DNA from: Dactylorhiza incarnata
Taxonomy: Eukaryota > Streptophyta > Magnoliopsida > Asparagales > Orchidaceae
Reading direction: 5' to 3'
DNA length: 64,000 bases
Assembly (NCBI GenBank): GCA_033032865.1
Contig: JAWHQI010000019.1
Coordinates: 14,240,001-14,304,000 of the forward strand
The position numbers and the translations under genes are program-made. The notes under the pieces were generated by a model. It was given only the letters and a program-made list of their open reading frames with translations. It was not told the origin of the DNA and ran no database searches. Shown piece after piece: positions 31,857 to 43,394 of this stretch (its first letter is position 1; each line of letters begins with the position of its first letter).

Positions 31857-33318
31857 CTAATGAATAAATGATTTAGGTATCCAAAGGGGACCAAGTGTGG
31901 TGGTTCCTTTGGGTACCCAAATATAACGAGATGACTTTTGGGGAGATGAAAATGAAAGAACCCTTTCAAGTGGAGTTAACGTTTCATCTTTAATTTTGGG
32001 TCTCCACTCATACTTAGGTTTAATGTTATTCTTATGCTTTAAATTTTCATTGTGATTATCTTTATTTTGAAAATTATAATTGAAAGTATCGTTCATATGA
32101 AATTTGTGTAGTTTTACTTTTAAGTTGGGAGAAATATTATTTTGTAAATAATGGTGCTTTTGATTTACAAATCCTTTCTGCTTCTTACTCCCATTATTAG
32201 ACTTAGTTAAGATGTTCATATTCATATTTAACTTGATTTTAGATATTTCTTGATATTGTGAATTTTTATTTATAATTTTCATAAGCAAGTTGATTTTTTA
32301 TTTTAATTCACCATTCTTGATCTTTAGATTATTCCTAGCTTTATTATAAGCTATTGTGCTATTTTTAAGAGTGGTAACAATAGAGTCAGTATGATTTTGA
32401 TAGTCATTTCTAAATTCCTCAAATGTTTCATCCATCTCTTTGATTTCAATTTTATAGCTTTTGCATGTAGCATAATCACTTTTCAAAGATAAATTTTCTA
32501 AACATAATTTTTCATTTTGTTCTTTTACAATTAATAGTTCTTTTTTCAAAATCCTTGAATTTTTCTTTATTATTATTACAATCAAAACACGGTTTTATAT
32601 TTTCAATTGAAGTGCAAGGTGGAGAATAATTAAACACATCAATCTTTGTTTCTACATTAATTTTAGCTTTTAAGTTTTTATTTTCTAAACGTAGTTTTGA
32701 ATTTAAGTTTTTTTAATTTCTTAATTTTACGCTTAAAAGTTTGTAGCAATTGTAATGCAGAAATATAATTGCAAAAGATGGAATTTGATTTCCTTAAAGC
32801 GCTTTTGGATGCGTTGAGATTTGAGCATAGAGTTCCTTTGTTATCTTTATCTTTTTGGCATTTGTCTTCTAAAGACACAATTTCTTCTTTTCCACTTGAT
32901 GTGCTCTCCATTGATTCATCATAAGAGGAGCTTTCTTGAACATCTTTGCAAGCTTTTATGTTCTCCAATTCTTGCGTTTGTTTTATACCTGTAGATGGAG
33001 AATCATAAATTATCTCAGGAAAATTCCACATCTCGTATGCAGTAGGAAAAGTATGAATGAGTTTGGAAATATTTCGATCTAACGCACAAAATAGACTATT
33101 CATAGATTTTGCATTTAAAACCATTTCATTTTTATTTAATATGCTAGGTGGCTTTTAATAGTAATATTCCAAACTTTTTCATCTAAAGCTTTAAGGAAAT
33201 TTTCCATTACTATTTTCCATCCTTTATAATTTCTTCCTTCAAATAAAGGTGGTTTAAGAGATTTTTCTTCTTCATAAAAATTTACCCCACTAGTAGAAGC
33301 GAGATCATGAGACGTCAT
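31857..33318 (-). pseudogene. gag: Gag remnant of E3 (SIRE-like copia)
   Basis: The ATG at 33318-33316, close to the PBS, begins MTSHDLASTSGVNFYEE and contains PPLFEGRNYKGWKIVMENFL, the copia gag N-terminal motif. After a stop at 33136 the capsid core is missing. Later frames 33124-32678, 32585-32298 (coiled coil, Glu/Lys-rich) and 32288-31857 follow. The last ends with YIWVPKGTTTLGPLWIPKSF, a block typical of the C-terminal part of SIRE-type gag just before protease. No zinc knuckle is seen. Internal deletion plus stops mean no working Gag. Confidence 0.7.
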
Positions 33319-33350
33319 TATTCCCGGTTGTTAAGCCGTTTGAAATAAAA

Positions 33351-33366
33351 CCTAGCTCTGACACCA
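33351..33366 (-). other. Primer binding site of E3
   Basis: Minus strand TGGTGTCAGAGCTAGG, one change from the initiator Met tRNA type. Confidence 0.8.
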
Positions 33367-33368
33367 CT

Positions 33369-34574
33369 TGTTGGATCGGCAGGCGCCCTTAGAGGGGGGG
33401 GGGGGGGTGAATAAGGGTCTTAAAAACTTATATTATATTTTGAAATACTTGAAATAATAAGAGATCAAAATAGTGATTTTGAATAAAGATCTAAATTGTT
33501 TTATAATGAAGGAGAGGATAGTAAACAATTTAGAGAAATGAAGATCAAATCAATTTTATTACACAAAGAGAGACATGATTATTATTAATAAAATTGATTA
33601 CAAAATTCGATTTCAATGACGCTAGAAATCAAGGCGAAATATGAAAGACTCTTTTTGTTTTCTATACCGACTCGTATCCCCACGAACCGGTTAGCTTTAG
33701 CCAATCCTTCCTCGGATACAGCCTCAAGACGCTCTAGCCAATCCTTCCCCGGATATGGCCTCGAGAACCCCTAGACCTAACCTAGATCTAGTCGCCAACA
33801 CGAGGCGAGCTTCTGCCCTAAGTCCTACCCAGACCTAGTCGCCAACACGAGGCGAGTTCACTAAACGATTACAGAAAAGATGTGAAATAAAATGACAACA
33901 ATATAAAAACTCCCTATATGGATCTCTTGGAGAAGTAGACGAAGACCCACAGAGTATGATCGTAGTCGATGCGGTCTTTCGTCACGATGATGATGCGTGT
34001 TGAAATCTTCTCCACGGATCTCCTTATGCCTTCATGGATTTGTGGGAGTATCTCTTTAAACCTTCCTCTATATGAAGTGGCACGAAGCTCTGGAATTTGG
34101 GAGTCTAAGAGGATGAACAAGACGGATCCAAGGGGTCCTTTTTATAGCCTTAGAGCTAGCGCATGCGCTATCGCTACCGTCGGCGCTATCCCAGATTAGG
34201 CAATATTCTCCGCGTGAGAATCCTTCATTTTAAGCAAGTCGGCCGCCTTCCTTTTGTGGTTTGCGCTACCGCCGGTGCTAGCGGATACCGCCTGCGCTAG
34301 CTGCTACTGCCTGTGTTAGCTGCTAATGCCTGGCGCTAGCACCTTCTATAACTGCTTCCGAGATTTTCTCAAATCAGAGCTAGCGTTAGCGCTAGCGCTA
34401 TCGCCGTCTCTAGCGGGCATGTTGGAATTTTGGCTTCAAATTTGGGCGCAACCTTCTTATGTTATCCTTGAGTCATGTGGACTTATTTTCCTGCACACTT
34501 AAACACACAAGATCAAATACACATATGATTTGTTATTCTCAAACCTAGGAGATGCGGAAGACCATGTTACAACA
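33369..34574 (-). repeat. 5' LTR of E3
   Basis: Copy of 26999-28198, including the GCTAGCGC array (about 34150-34405), TATA box (34146-34138) and a 13-14 G run near 33394-33407. Confidence 0.85.
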
Positions 34575-34579
34575 GTAGA

Positions 34580-36190
34580 CACCTTTCTCTTATTTCTACT
34601 TACAATTTTAGATGTTTTTGCTGTTCTAAATTTGGGCACAAAGCCAAACATTGCTGGCATAATAAATCTGCACTTGTTCACCTTAAGGGGTATACTGAAA
34701 GACCAACTTATTCTTTCATAACTTTATATGATGATAGAAGAAAGAGACCACATCAAGTGATGGTCTATACTAATGTTTAAATTCATGTGCAGAGAGGAGA
34801 CTGTTCTACCACAAACCAGCAGTGGTACCTGGACAGTAGATGCTCCATGCACATGACTAGAGCAAAAGAGGTGCTGGAAAACTTCAAGGCCAAGGAAGGC
34901 CCTAAGGTAATTTTTGGTAACTCCCACTTTGTACAGACCAGAGGATATGGTGTGCTCAGAGTTGGAGAAATCTCTTTCTCTAAAGTAGCTTATGTTGAAG
35001 TACTTCAACATAACCTCATTAGTTTTAGTCAATTATGTGATGGTGAATACAATGTTGTATTCACCAAGTTCTTATGTCATATAGTTAGCTCTATAACTAA
35101 CCAAATAATATTGACTGGACTTAAAAAGGGTAAGGTCTATGTAGTAGACATTGAGTATGCTAAGTCAGAAGTTGTTTATTTAACTCCTACCTAGAAAACA
35201 ATGAATTGTGGCATATGAGACTTAGTCATCTGAATTTTAAGACAATAGCTAAGCTATCCAAACTTAACTTAGTAAGAGGCTTACTAATTGGTAAGTTTAG
35301 GAAATACCATCCTTGTGGAGCCTGCCAACTAGGAAAGTAAACCAAGTCATCATTCAAACCAAGTGGTAAGAATGATTCTCCTAGAACCCTCTATCTGTTG
35401 CACATGGACCTGTTTGGTCCTATCTCCACTCAAAGCTTAGCAGGCAAGTCATATATATTAGTCATTGTAGATGACTTTTTCTAGATTCAGCTGGGTGTTC
35501 TTTCTAAAAGCTAAGTCAGACACCTTCAAGATCATCTCAAGATTCATTAGACAGATTCTATCTAAATTCAATACTCATGTTGCTATGATCAAGAGTGATC
35601 ATGGTACTGAGTTTGAAAATTAGTTAATTTGTAGATTCTGTGAGGATGAAGGGATACGACAAAGCTTCTTAGATCCTAGAACCCCCCAACAAAATGCGGT
35701 CGCTGAAAGAAATAATAGAAATCTAATTGAATCAGGAAGGACATTATTAGCCTAATCCAATTTGTGAAAGTCATTATTGGCTGAGATATTGAATACATCT
35801 AACTATGTTCTGAATAGAAGTCTCATCCACAAAACTAAGTTAAAGACTCCTTATGAGTTATTGAAGGGAAGGACACCTATAGTCATATAATTTAGAATTT
35901 TCGGGTGTACATGCTTCATTCTAAACAATGGAAAGTGCCAACTTGCCAAATTTGACAAGAAGGCTAATGATGGAATATTCTTGGGATACACCTCATCAAG
36001 GAAGGTCTATAAGTGTTATAATAATAGCTCTCTCAAAATTGAGGAGTCAATGCCTGTTGTGTTTGATGAGACTAACAAGTTCTCCAAGGGGAAGGAAATT
36101 TCCTTAAATGTCATCTTGCAAGAAGAAGACCAGCCGACTGATCAAGTTGAAAGAATGAACATCACAAATTATCCAGCAGATTGTTAAGAC
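34580..36190 (+). pseudogene. pol: Protease-integrase pseudogene of E5
   Basis: After the second gag zinc knuckle (about 34612-34653), the protease block WYLDSRCSMHMTRAKEVL (near 34820) has Asp-Ser-Arg where copia proteases have Asp-Ser/Thr-Gly. Next come the pre-integrase region (LWHMRLSHLNF, 35205), the zinc-binding CGACQLGK, the catalytic core with HMDLFGPIST (first Asp), IKSDHGTEFEN (second Asp, near 35590) and TPQQNAVAERNN (Glu, near 35690), and RIFGCTCF. There are stops at about 35192, 35338, 35623 and 35754 and frameshifts near 35480. The three catalytic acids survive but the frame does not. Reverse transcriptase is absent; LTR C starts at 36253. Confidence 0.85.
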
Positions 36191-37532
36191 AAAGGGAAAC
36201 ACCCAACTGATAATGAGTCACATGAAGACTCTTCTTCATATGATAATGACATTATAACATCCCCCAAACAACTAGACCCCTAGGATGGTTTTGTCATGAC
36301 TAGGTCATGACAAAACCCTAGGAAGTACAAAAGATCATAAGAGCTATGCTTGAAGGGAAGAGCACCTTGGTCTGCAAATAACAATTTTCAGTTACCAAAC
36401 TTAATGTTGGAATTTAGGGACTCACCTTGACCCTTTGACCCCACACCATGGCACACCTAATCCTTTGGAGGGTCCTTTAGAGCACCAAGGACCTATTGGG
36501 GTCAACCAAAGTGGTCAAGTTGACCAAAGTCAACCTTGACCCTAATAGGATCAAAGTAGCCTAATTAGGGTCATGTGGCATCCACCATGCCAAATTTACC
36601 TTGCCCCTACCATTATAGGGAAATTTGGGTCCCAATGGACCAAAAAGCCCCATCATGGGGCCTCCAAGTTGGCCAATTTAACCTAAGTCAACTATAGCCC
36701 TATTTTGGTCAAACTAGCCTATTAAGGGTCAGTTGACCCCCACCTTGCCAAATTAACCCTACCTAGACCTCCCTAACCCTTATGGGAGGCCAATGGGTCA
36801 CTATCCATGTTAAAAAACTTGAGGTCCGGAGGTGAAGTAAAATGCGGAACACACTTCACAAAACTTTCCATAAGTGTAACACAACAATGACAATGGGAAG
36901 AACGAATAGTGCTATGGTATTAACTATCTCTTTACAATTCGAGGCATACATGACGAGACATGATTCATAAGAATCACGGAGGAGAGAATCACAAAACAAA
37001 AAGGTAAACAAGCTGCTGCGACCTGACAACTTGAGACCGCCAGACCGCGCAAACAGACAAGCCAGAAGGTAGCCCCTGAGACCGCACGAACAGAACACAA
37101 GCCACACCTATCAGACCGTAACCACAGACCGCCCGACCTGCTGCTTTATTCCTCTGTTGAAAACAAATACTTCACACTTCTTGATCGCCCAGATCATACG
37201 GTCTCCAGATCATAGAAGAACCCGCGAACTCAGAACAAAGAACTGCTACATGCGACAGACCGCAACTCAAGATCGCCTGGCCACTAAAGACCGCCTGATC
37301 AACTGAGTCTGTTGCACAGACCAAGAACACCTAAACACAGTCTGCCCGGACTGGTTTATTCAAAGCTAGAAGAATGGACACAAGCTGGCCGCGAGCTGCT
37401 AGCCGCTAACCTATGAACAAACAAACCGGTCAGACAAAGATCTCAGACCACATGACCTCAAAGTGAGACCGGCACAATCAAGCCAACTTTTGGTTCTTAC
37501 AGTTCTCGTTATGAATGACGGGCCCTGCACCC

Positions 37533-37541
37533 CTATTTATA
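37533..37541 (-). promoter_or_regulatory. LTR TATA box of E4
   Basis: Minus strand GCCTATAAATAGGGG. The second copy is at 42917-42925. Confidence 0.75.
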
Positions 37542-37559
37542 GGCGAGAAGACGGATGTC

Positions 37560-37990
37560 GTCACCGCACAAACCAGGATACAATAACCGCCCATCAGATC
37601 ACGAGCGGTCTCATAAAACATACCGCCCGAGATCAGCAAAGCTAACAGCTCCTTATTAAACCATACGGTTATCACAAAACCGTCCGGTTACCGCGGTCTT
37701 CCAAAACATACCGCCCAGTCTTATTGCAAAAGCAAAACACTTCTTCAGTAACCCAGACTGACTAGAACAGTCGACAGACCGCTCGGTCACTGCAAGAAGG
37801 CATACCTACTTAAACACCTGGCCGACTTGAACAAGTCGCCACAACAACCCGCGCGAGCTGCTTGGATAAACAACAATCTCCCAGATCAGGCCGCCCAGAC
37901 AGATCGACAGACAGAACTGGCCAGAGCACCAACGCAGACCGCGCGGTCTTTGCGGTCTCTAACCTGCAGACCGCCCAGCACCATTCCACT
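37560..37990 (-). repeat. GACCGC/GCGGTC palindrome array in the E4 U3
   Basis: Includes full palindromes such as GACCGCGCGGTC (about 37938), GACCGCTCGGTC (about 37778) and ACCGTCCGGT (about 37680), plus many half sites. It lies just upstream of the TATA box. The copy in the right LTR is at 42945-43375. More half sites lie downstream of the TATA box (36990-37320). Confidence 0.8.
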
Positions 37991-37996
37991 TCCACT

Positions 37997-39426
37997 TTAA
38001 AAATTTAACACTCCCCCCTTGAAGTGGGAAGTGGAAGTCAGCCCAAGCAAACTCCGCAACCGACTAAATGGTCCCTTCGACAGCGACTTAGTGAATATGT
38101 CAGCAACTTTCTCCTTGCTCTGCACATGCTCCACAGTCATAGATCCCTCCAACACCTTCTCACGAATGAAATGGTGATGAATATCTATGTGCTTCGTATG
38201 TGAGTGACAAACTAGATTGTTCACCAGTTTGAGAGCACTCTCATTGTCACCACGTAGCAGAGTAGGACCTCGCACCTCCCTGTGAATGTCCTCCACAAGC
38301 CTCCTAAGCCAGATGGCTTCCTGAGCTGCCAAAGCTGACGCTTTGTACTCCGCTCTGTGGTAGAGACAGACACAAAATCCTGCTTCTTGCTGCACCATGA
38401 TATAGCTATAGAACCTGTCATAAAGACATATCCAGACGTCGATCTCCGATCATCCGAATCTCCTCCATAATCAGCATCCATGTACCCGTGCAAGCAAAAG
38501 CCCGAATCTCTCCCGTAGAAGAGACCCAAATCTGAGGTGGATTTGACATACTTCAATATACTCCTAGCCACCACAAGATGAGGCTTCCGAGGCTCTACCA
38601 TAAACCGACTCACCCTGCCAATTACATAAGCAATATCTGGCCTCGTGATCGTCAAGTATATCAAGCTTCTGACCAAAGCTCAGAACACCAAAGGATCGGT
38701 AAGAACCTTCCCTTCATCTCGTCGAAGATGAACTCCAACCTCCAGTGGAGTAGAGCTGCTCTTCCCCCCTTCCATGTCGAACCTCTTCATGATTCGATCT
38801 TCATAGCCCTTTTGGGAAACGAGCATACTGCTCTCTTTCCTCTCCACTTCGAGCCCAAGGAAATGGTGGAGCTTGCCCAAATCCTTCTTCTCAAATCTGA
38901 TAGCTAGCTCAGCACGAAGCCTAGCTACCTCCACTTCAGAATTCCCCGTGACGATCATATCGTCAATGTACAACAACACCAAAACCTGAAGCTTCCCCTT
39001 CTTCTTTACGAATAAGCTTGAATCTGAATCAGAAGCAAAGTATCCACATAACTTGAGGTATTCTGCGATCTTCCCGTACCACGCCCGAGGTGCTTGCTTC
39101 AAGACGTAAAGAACCTTCTTGAGCTTGCAAACATATCTTGGGTGCTCTTCAGATACATAACTAGGTGGTTGATCCATGAAGATATCCTTGTCAATCTTGC
39201 CATATAAGAAAGCGTTCTTCACGTCGAGTTGCCAAATCTTCCACCCTTGGCAAGCTGCCAATGCGATCACCACCCGGACCGAAGTCATCTTGGCAACGGG
39301 GCTAAACGTCTCTTCATAATCCTCCCCATACTTCTGAGAGAAACCTCGAGCTACAAGGCGAGCCTTGTACCGCTCAATACTTCCATCAGCCTTCTTCTTC
39401 AGTTTGAAAACCCACTTGCAAGTCAC
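37997..39426 (-). pseudogene. pol: Reverse transcriptase - RNase H of E4
   Basis: It opens VTCKWVFKLKKKADGSIERY and contains YKARLVARGFSQ, WQLDVKNAFLYG (first catalytic Asp) and the active site LLYIDDMIVTG. A stop at 38680 interrupts, in the same frame, the link to RNase H ([26 protein letters not shown] with a catalytic Asp). A one-base shift near 38357 moves the rest to another frame ([47 protein letters not shown]). It ends GGVLNF at 37997, inside the 3' LTR. It copies element RNA to DNA in the particle. All catalytic residues I looked for remain, so the damage looks recent. Confidence 0.9.
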
Positions 39427-40716
39427 CGGAGTAATACCATCAACTTAGGCACCAAGTCCCAAGTCTCATTCTTCCTGAGAGCAGCCATCTCTTCATCCAT
39501 GGCTCCTTCCCACTCCTTGACTCCAGTGGCATTTTCATAACAAGATGGCTCTCTCTCATCCAGGGGACCTGCGAAGAAACATGAGACAAAGCTCACCAAA
39601 TTCCCGTCCGTATACCGACCAGGTGGAATAATGGTCCTCTTGGACCTCCTCAGAGCTTGACTCTGAACCACCTCTTCCACTGCAGCTTCTGGACTAGCTC
39701 TCCTCTTAGGTAGACATGGAGCATCACTCCCCCTGCTTCCAGAACCCGAAGCACCTGACCCAGAGCTAGAAATACCTGATGCAGCTGGAGAAACAGGCAA
39801 CTCCACCAGAACTTCCCTTGCAGCTTCCTCTGGTCCACCATCCACCCTACTTCCTTGTAACTCAACAGAAGAGCTACCTTGGTATGACGCCAGCTCGTCG
39901 AATACCACATCCCTAGAGACCACATATCTCTGTGTATCGGGATCCATGCATCTCCACCCTTTCTTCGGGTCATCATAACCGCCGAACACTGGTTTTCTTG
40001 CCTTAGCATCTAGCTTCGTTCGAAGGGCATCCGGAACATGTACGTAGCAGGTAGAACCAAATACTCGAAAGTGTTCCACGCTTGGCTTCTCCTTGAACAT
40101 CAACTCATGAGGGGTCTTCATGTTGATGGGACTGAGAGGCATCTGGTTGATAACATAGGCCGCACAAGACATTCCCTCTTCCCAGAAGGACTTTGGGATA
40201 CTCTTGGCATGATGCCAACATTTGCAGGTCTCCATCAGGTGACAGATCTTCCGCTATGCAACTCCGTTCTGTTGTGGAGTGTGAGCATAAGAAATCTCCC
40301 TTTGGATTCCATGCTTCCCGCAGAAGTTAAAGAACGCCTTGGAGGTGAACTCCCCTCCATTGTCAGTTCTGAATCTCTTCACCCGCAGGTTTAGCCGACC
40401 TTCCACCAGCTCCATGAACTCCACAAACCTCTCGAATGCCTCCAACTTCTCCTTCAGAAAATATACCCAAGTATATCTGGTGAAGTCATCAACCAAAATC
40501 ATTAAAATACCTGCTACCTCCAAGACTGGCAGTGTTGGTAGGTCCAAACAGATCACCATGGATGCACTTCAATGGTCTTTTACATCTGCTTTGTGATTTG
40601 TCAAATGGAAGACGTTGAGTCTTACCAAACTGACAACCTACACAAACGTGACCATCCCCGAAAGATGACAGGCCAGGCAGACCTTTCACCAGGCCTCTTC
40701 CCACCATAACTTTCAA
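39423..40716 (-). pseudogene. pol: Integrase of E4, catalytic glutamate replaced by a stop
   Basis: Order: CVGCQFGKTQRLPF (zinc-binding end), HGDLFGPT (first Asp), a frameshift in a T run near 40506, LVDDFTRYTWVYFLKEK, RTDNGGEFTS (second Asp), TPQQNGVA then TAG at 40254-40256 exactly where the third catalytic residue (Glu) is expected, followed by RK. The frame then continues through MNMPLSPINMK-type linker blocks, FRVFGSTCYVHVPDA and a Ser-rich C-terminal domain to ETWDLVPK at 39423, where another frameshift leads into reverse transcriptase. Integrase inserts the cDNA into the host genome; this copy cannot. Confidence 0.9.
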
Positions 40717-42099
40717 CTAATCCATCCCAACATGCCCACGTCTTTCATGCCAGATAGCAGAGCTGTCATTATCCCTCATCTTATCAACATAAGAACTTGT
40801 TGAAAGAACAAACAAGTCCTTCACCCGTCTCCCAACATGAGTGACCTCAGCTTTCATCGCTGAAACATTTCAGAGAAATTTCACTTCTGTTGGACCGAAC
40901 AGAACGTGATAGCCAGCATCCACCGCATTGGTCACCGAGAAGAGGTTCTTCTTCATCCCCGGAACATGATAGACACTCTTCAACGTAAGAGTACCTCTAT
41001 CATCGTTCAATGAAACCACACCCTCCTTCTCAACTGCATCAATTGTATCATCAGCTGTAATGATAACGTCATTACCTGTATATGCCTGCAATGAGGAGAA
41101 CTTTGACTCATCCCTAGTGAGGTGATGACCACACCCAGAGTCCACTATCCAATCATCATGATAGTTGATGGAAGTCATAGCCCAAACTCATGTTCCCATC
41201 ATGAATGCACCTCCACCACCCCAACTACCTTCTGAATTGGAACCAAACTCCTCCTTTCCTACAGCATGTCCTGGCTGAAGATTGACCTTGCAGTCTCTTT
41301 TGAAATGACCAAGCTTATTGCACCTGAAGCATCTAGGTCCTTCCTGCTTCTTCCCATCACGCTTAGGAGCATAGCTCCTCTCCTGCTAATATGAAGTAGA
41401 CGGACTATCATCTCCAGATGTCTTCCTCTTCTTGTCCCATCTCTTCTTCTTGCCAGAAAAGAGAACCTCACCTTCTCCCCTAGAGACAGACATCCTAGCC
41501 ATTTGCTTAGCCAAACTTTCCTACGAAGCAAGTAAGTTCTCCATCTCCAGCAACGAAGGCTGATTGGCCCAGCCTTGAACAGAAGTAACAAAGGCCACAT
41601 ACTCCCTCCACAAGCCACGGATTATGTGCCTCTTCAGCTTAGCTTATGAGATAGGCTCATCCGGGTCCAAAGCTGATATCTCTGCGCAGAGGTTCTTCAT
41701 CTTCAAGAAGAACATTGAGTTAGACAGATTTCCCTGAGTTGCTTTCGCCATATCATTCTCCAAGAACTGTAGCCTAGCTACATTCTTCTTCTTCTTCTTG
41801 AACAAGCTATCCAAGGCTGTCCAAATTTCAGCAGCTGAACTACATCCGATGATGTGATCAAACAGCTCCGGTATGATAGCTTTCTTGAGAGTGAACTCCG
41901 CCTTAGCATTCGTTCTCCTCCAAGCCTTCACGAGCTCAACATTCCCTTCAGTAGGAATAACAGCTTGTCTTGATTCTCCTCCTACTACCTCCCACAAATC
42001 CTCGCCAAGAAGATAGCTCTCCATGCAAGACTTCCACTTCTTGAAGTTAGTCTGTGTAAGGAGCTCAATACCAAGACCTCTAGCATATCCTCCTTCCAT
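40717..42099 (-). pseudogene. gag: Gag-protease of E4
   Basis: ATG 42099 starts MEGGYARGLGIELLTQTNFKK, with the copia gag region up to about 41644 (SAAEIWTALDSLF, ENDMAKATQGNLSNSM). The frame then has stops at 41644, 41522, 41386 and 41194 but stays aligned: KKKRWDKKRK, the zinc knuckle CFRCNKLGHFKRDC (near 41335-41294), then protease WIVDSGCGHHLTRDES with an intact Asp-Ser-Gly near 41148. Further stops at 40870 and 40720 interrupt the pre-integrase segment. All parts lie in one frame, so gag and protease were originally a single polyprotein and the stops are substitutions, not indels. Confidence 0.88.
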
Positions 42100-42175
42100 T
42101 GCTATCCCACTAATTGCTAACCACTTGAGGAACCCGAGAGAAGTATCCGCAATTTCTGCTCAGCAACCTCAGCAA

Positions 42176-42191
42176 CCTCCCTCTGATACCA
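42176..42191 (-). other. Primer binding site of E4
   Basis: Minus strand TGGTATCAGAGGGAGG, immediately at the LTR edge. Confidence 0.9.
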
Positions 42192-43394
42192 TGTTAAAAA
42201 ACTTGAGGTCCGGAGGTGAAGTAAAATGCGGAACACACTTGACAAAACATTCCACAAGTGTAGCACAACAATGACATTGGGAAGAACGAATAGTGCTATG
42301 GTATTAACTATCTCTTTACAATTCGAGGTATACATGGCAAGACATGATTCATAATAATCACGGAGTAGAGAAGAACAAAACACAAAGGTAAACAAGCTAC
42401 TGCGACCTGACAACTTGAGACCGCCAGACCGCGCGAATAAACAAGCCAGACAGTAGCCCCTGAGACTGCGCAAACAGAGCATAAGCCGCACCTGTCAGAC
42501 AGCAACCACAGACCTCCCGACCTGCTGCTTTATTCCTCTGCTGAAAACAAACAGTTCGCACTTCTTGATCGCCCAGACCGCACGGTCTCCAGATCACAGA
42601 AGAATCCGCGAACTCAGAACAAAGAACTGCTACCTGCGACAGACCGCAACTCAAGATCGCCTGGCCACTTAAGACCGCCTGATCAACTGAGTCCACTGCA
42701 CAGACCAAGAACACCAAAACACAGTCCGCCCTGACTGGTTTTTTCAAAGCTGGAAGAAGGGAGACAAGCTGACCGCGAGATGCTAGCTGCTAACCTGTGA
42801 ATAAACAAACCGGTCAGACAAAGATCTCAGACCACATGACCTCAAAGTGAGACCAGCACAATCAAGCCAACTTTTGGTTCTTACAGTTCTCGTTATGAAT
42901 GACGGGCCCTGCACCCCTATTTATAGGCGAGAAGACGGATGTCATCACCGCACAAACCGGGATACAATAACCGCCCATCAGATCGCGAGCGGTCTCACAA
43001 AACAGACCGCCCGAGCTCAGCAAAGCTAACAACTCCTTATTGAACCATACGGTTATCACAAAACCGCTCGGTTACCGCGGTCTTCCAAAACAGACCGCCC
43101 GGTCTTATTGCAAAAGCAAAACACTTCTTCAGTAACCCAGACCGACTAGAACAGTCGACAAACCGCCCGGTCACTATAAGAAGGTAGACCTACTTAAACA
43201 CCTGGCCGACTTGAACAAGTCGCCAGAACAACCAGCGCTAGCTGCTTGGATAAACAGCGATCTCCTAGATCAGGCCGCCCAGACAGATCGACAGATAGAA
43301 CCAGCCAGAGCACCAGCACAAACCGCGCGGTCTCTGCGGTCTCTAACCTGTAGACAACCCAACACCATTCCACTTCCACTTCAAAAATTTAACA
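42192..43394 (-). repeat. 5' LTR of E4
   Basis: Same length (1203 bp) and order as 36808-38010, with substitutions of a few percent. Confidence 0.92.

Larger units (their letters stand above)
26999..34574 (-). mobile_element. E3: large non-autonomous SIRE-like element
   Basis: LTRs 26999-28198 and 33369-34574 (about 1.2 kb) start (plus) TGTTGGATCG and end CAACA. The PBS (minus 33366-33351, TGGTGTCAGAGCTAGG) abuts the right LTR; the polypurine tract AAAAGGGGGAGTT (minus 28211-28199) abuts the left one. Flanks CTAGA (26994-26998) and GTAGA (34575-34579) are a probable target duplication with one change. The interior is 5.2 kb, with only a gag remnant and about 3.6 kb of AT-rich DNA. It interrupts E5 between gag and protease. 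Confidence 0.85.
23712..36252 (+). mobile_element. E5: SIRE-like Ty1/copia element, pseudogenised, split by E3
   Basis: Plus-strand order: truncated LTR (to 24953), PBS, gag (25051 to about 26975), [E3 at 26999-34574], second zinc knuckle, protease, integrase (to about 36190). LTR C begins at 36253 and nothing of reverse transcriptase remains. Gag is clearly related to that of E2, including the 33-bp coding repeat. The LTR shares the CACCCCC tract and tandem hairpins with E1 and E2. Confidence 0.8.
36808..38010 (-). repeat. 3' LTR of E4
   Basis: In sense it starts TGTTAAATTTTT, has GACCGC/GCGGTC motifs through 37990-37560, a TATA box (TATAAATAG, 37541-37533), further motifs down to 36990, and ends TTTTTTAACA. 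The tail of the RNase H ORF runs 14 bases into it. Confidence 0.92.
36808..43394 (-). mobile_element. E4: structurally complete Ty1/copia element, mutated
   Basis: LTRs are exactly 1203 bp each (36808-38010, 42192-43394), TGTTAAA...TTTAACA. PBS at 42191-42176, polypurine tract AAGGGGGGAG at 38020-38011. Flanks ATCCA (36803-36807) and AGCCA (43395-43399) are the target duplication (4 of 5). The interior of 4.2 kb encodes gag, protease, integrase, reverse transcriptase and RNase H in that order, but with several stops and at least three frameshifts. Confidence 0.93.
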
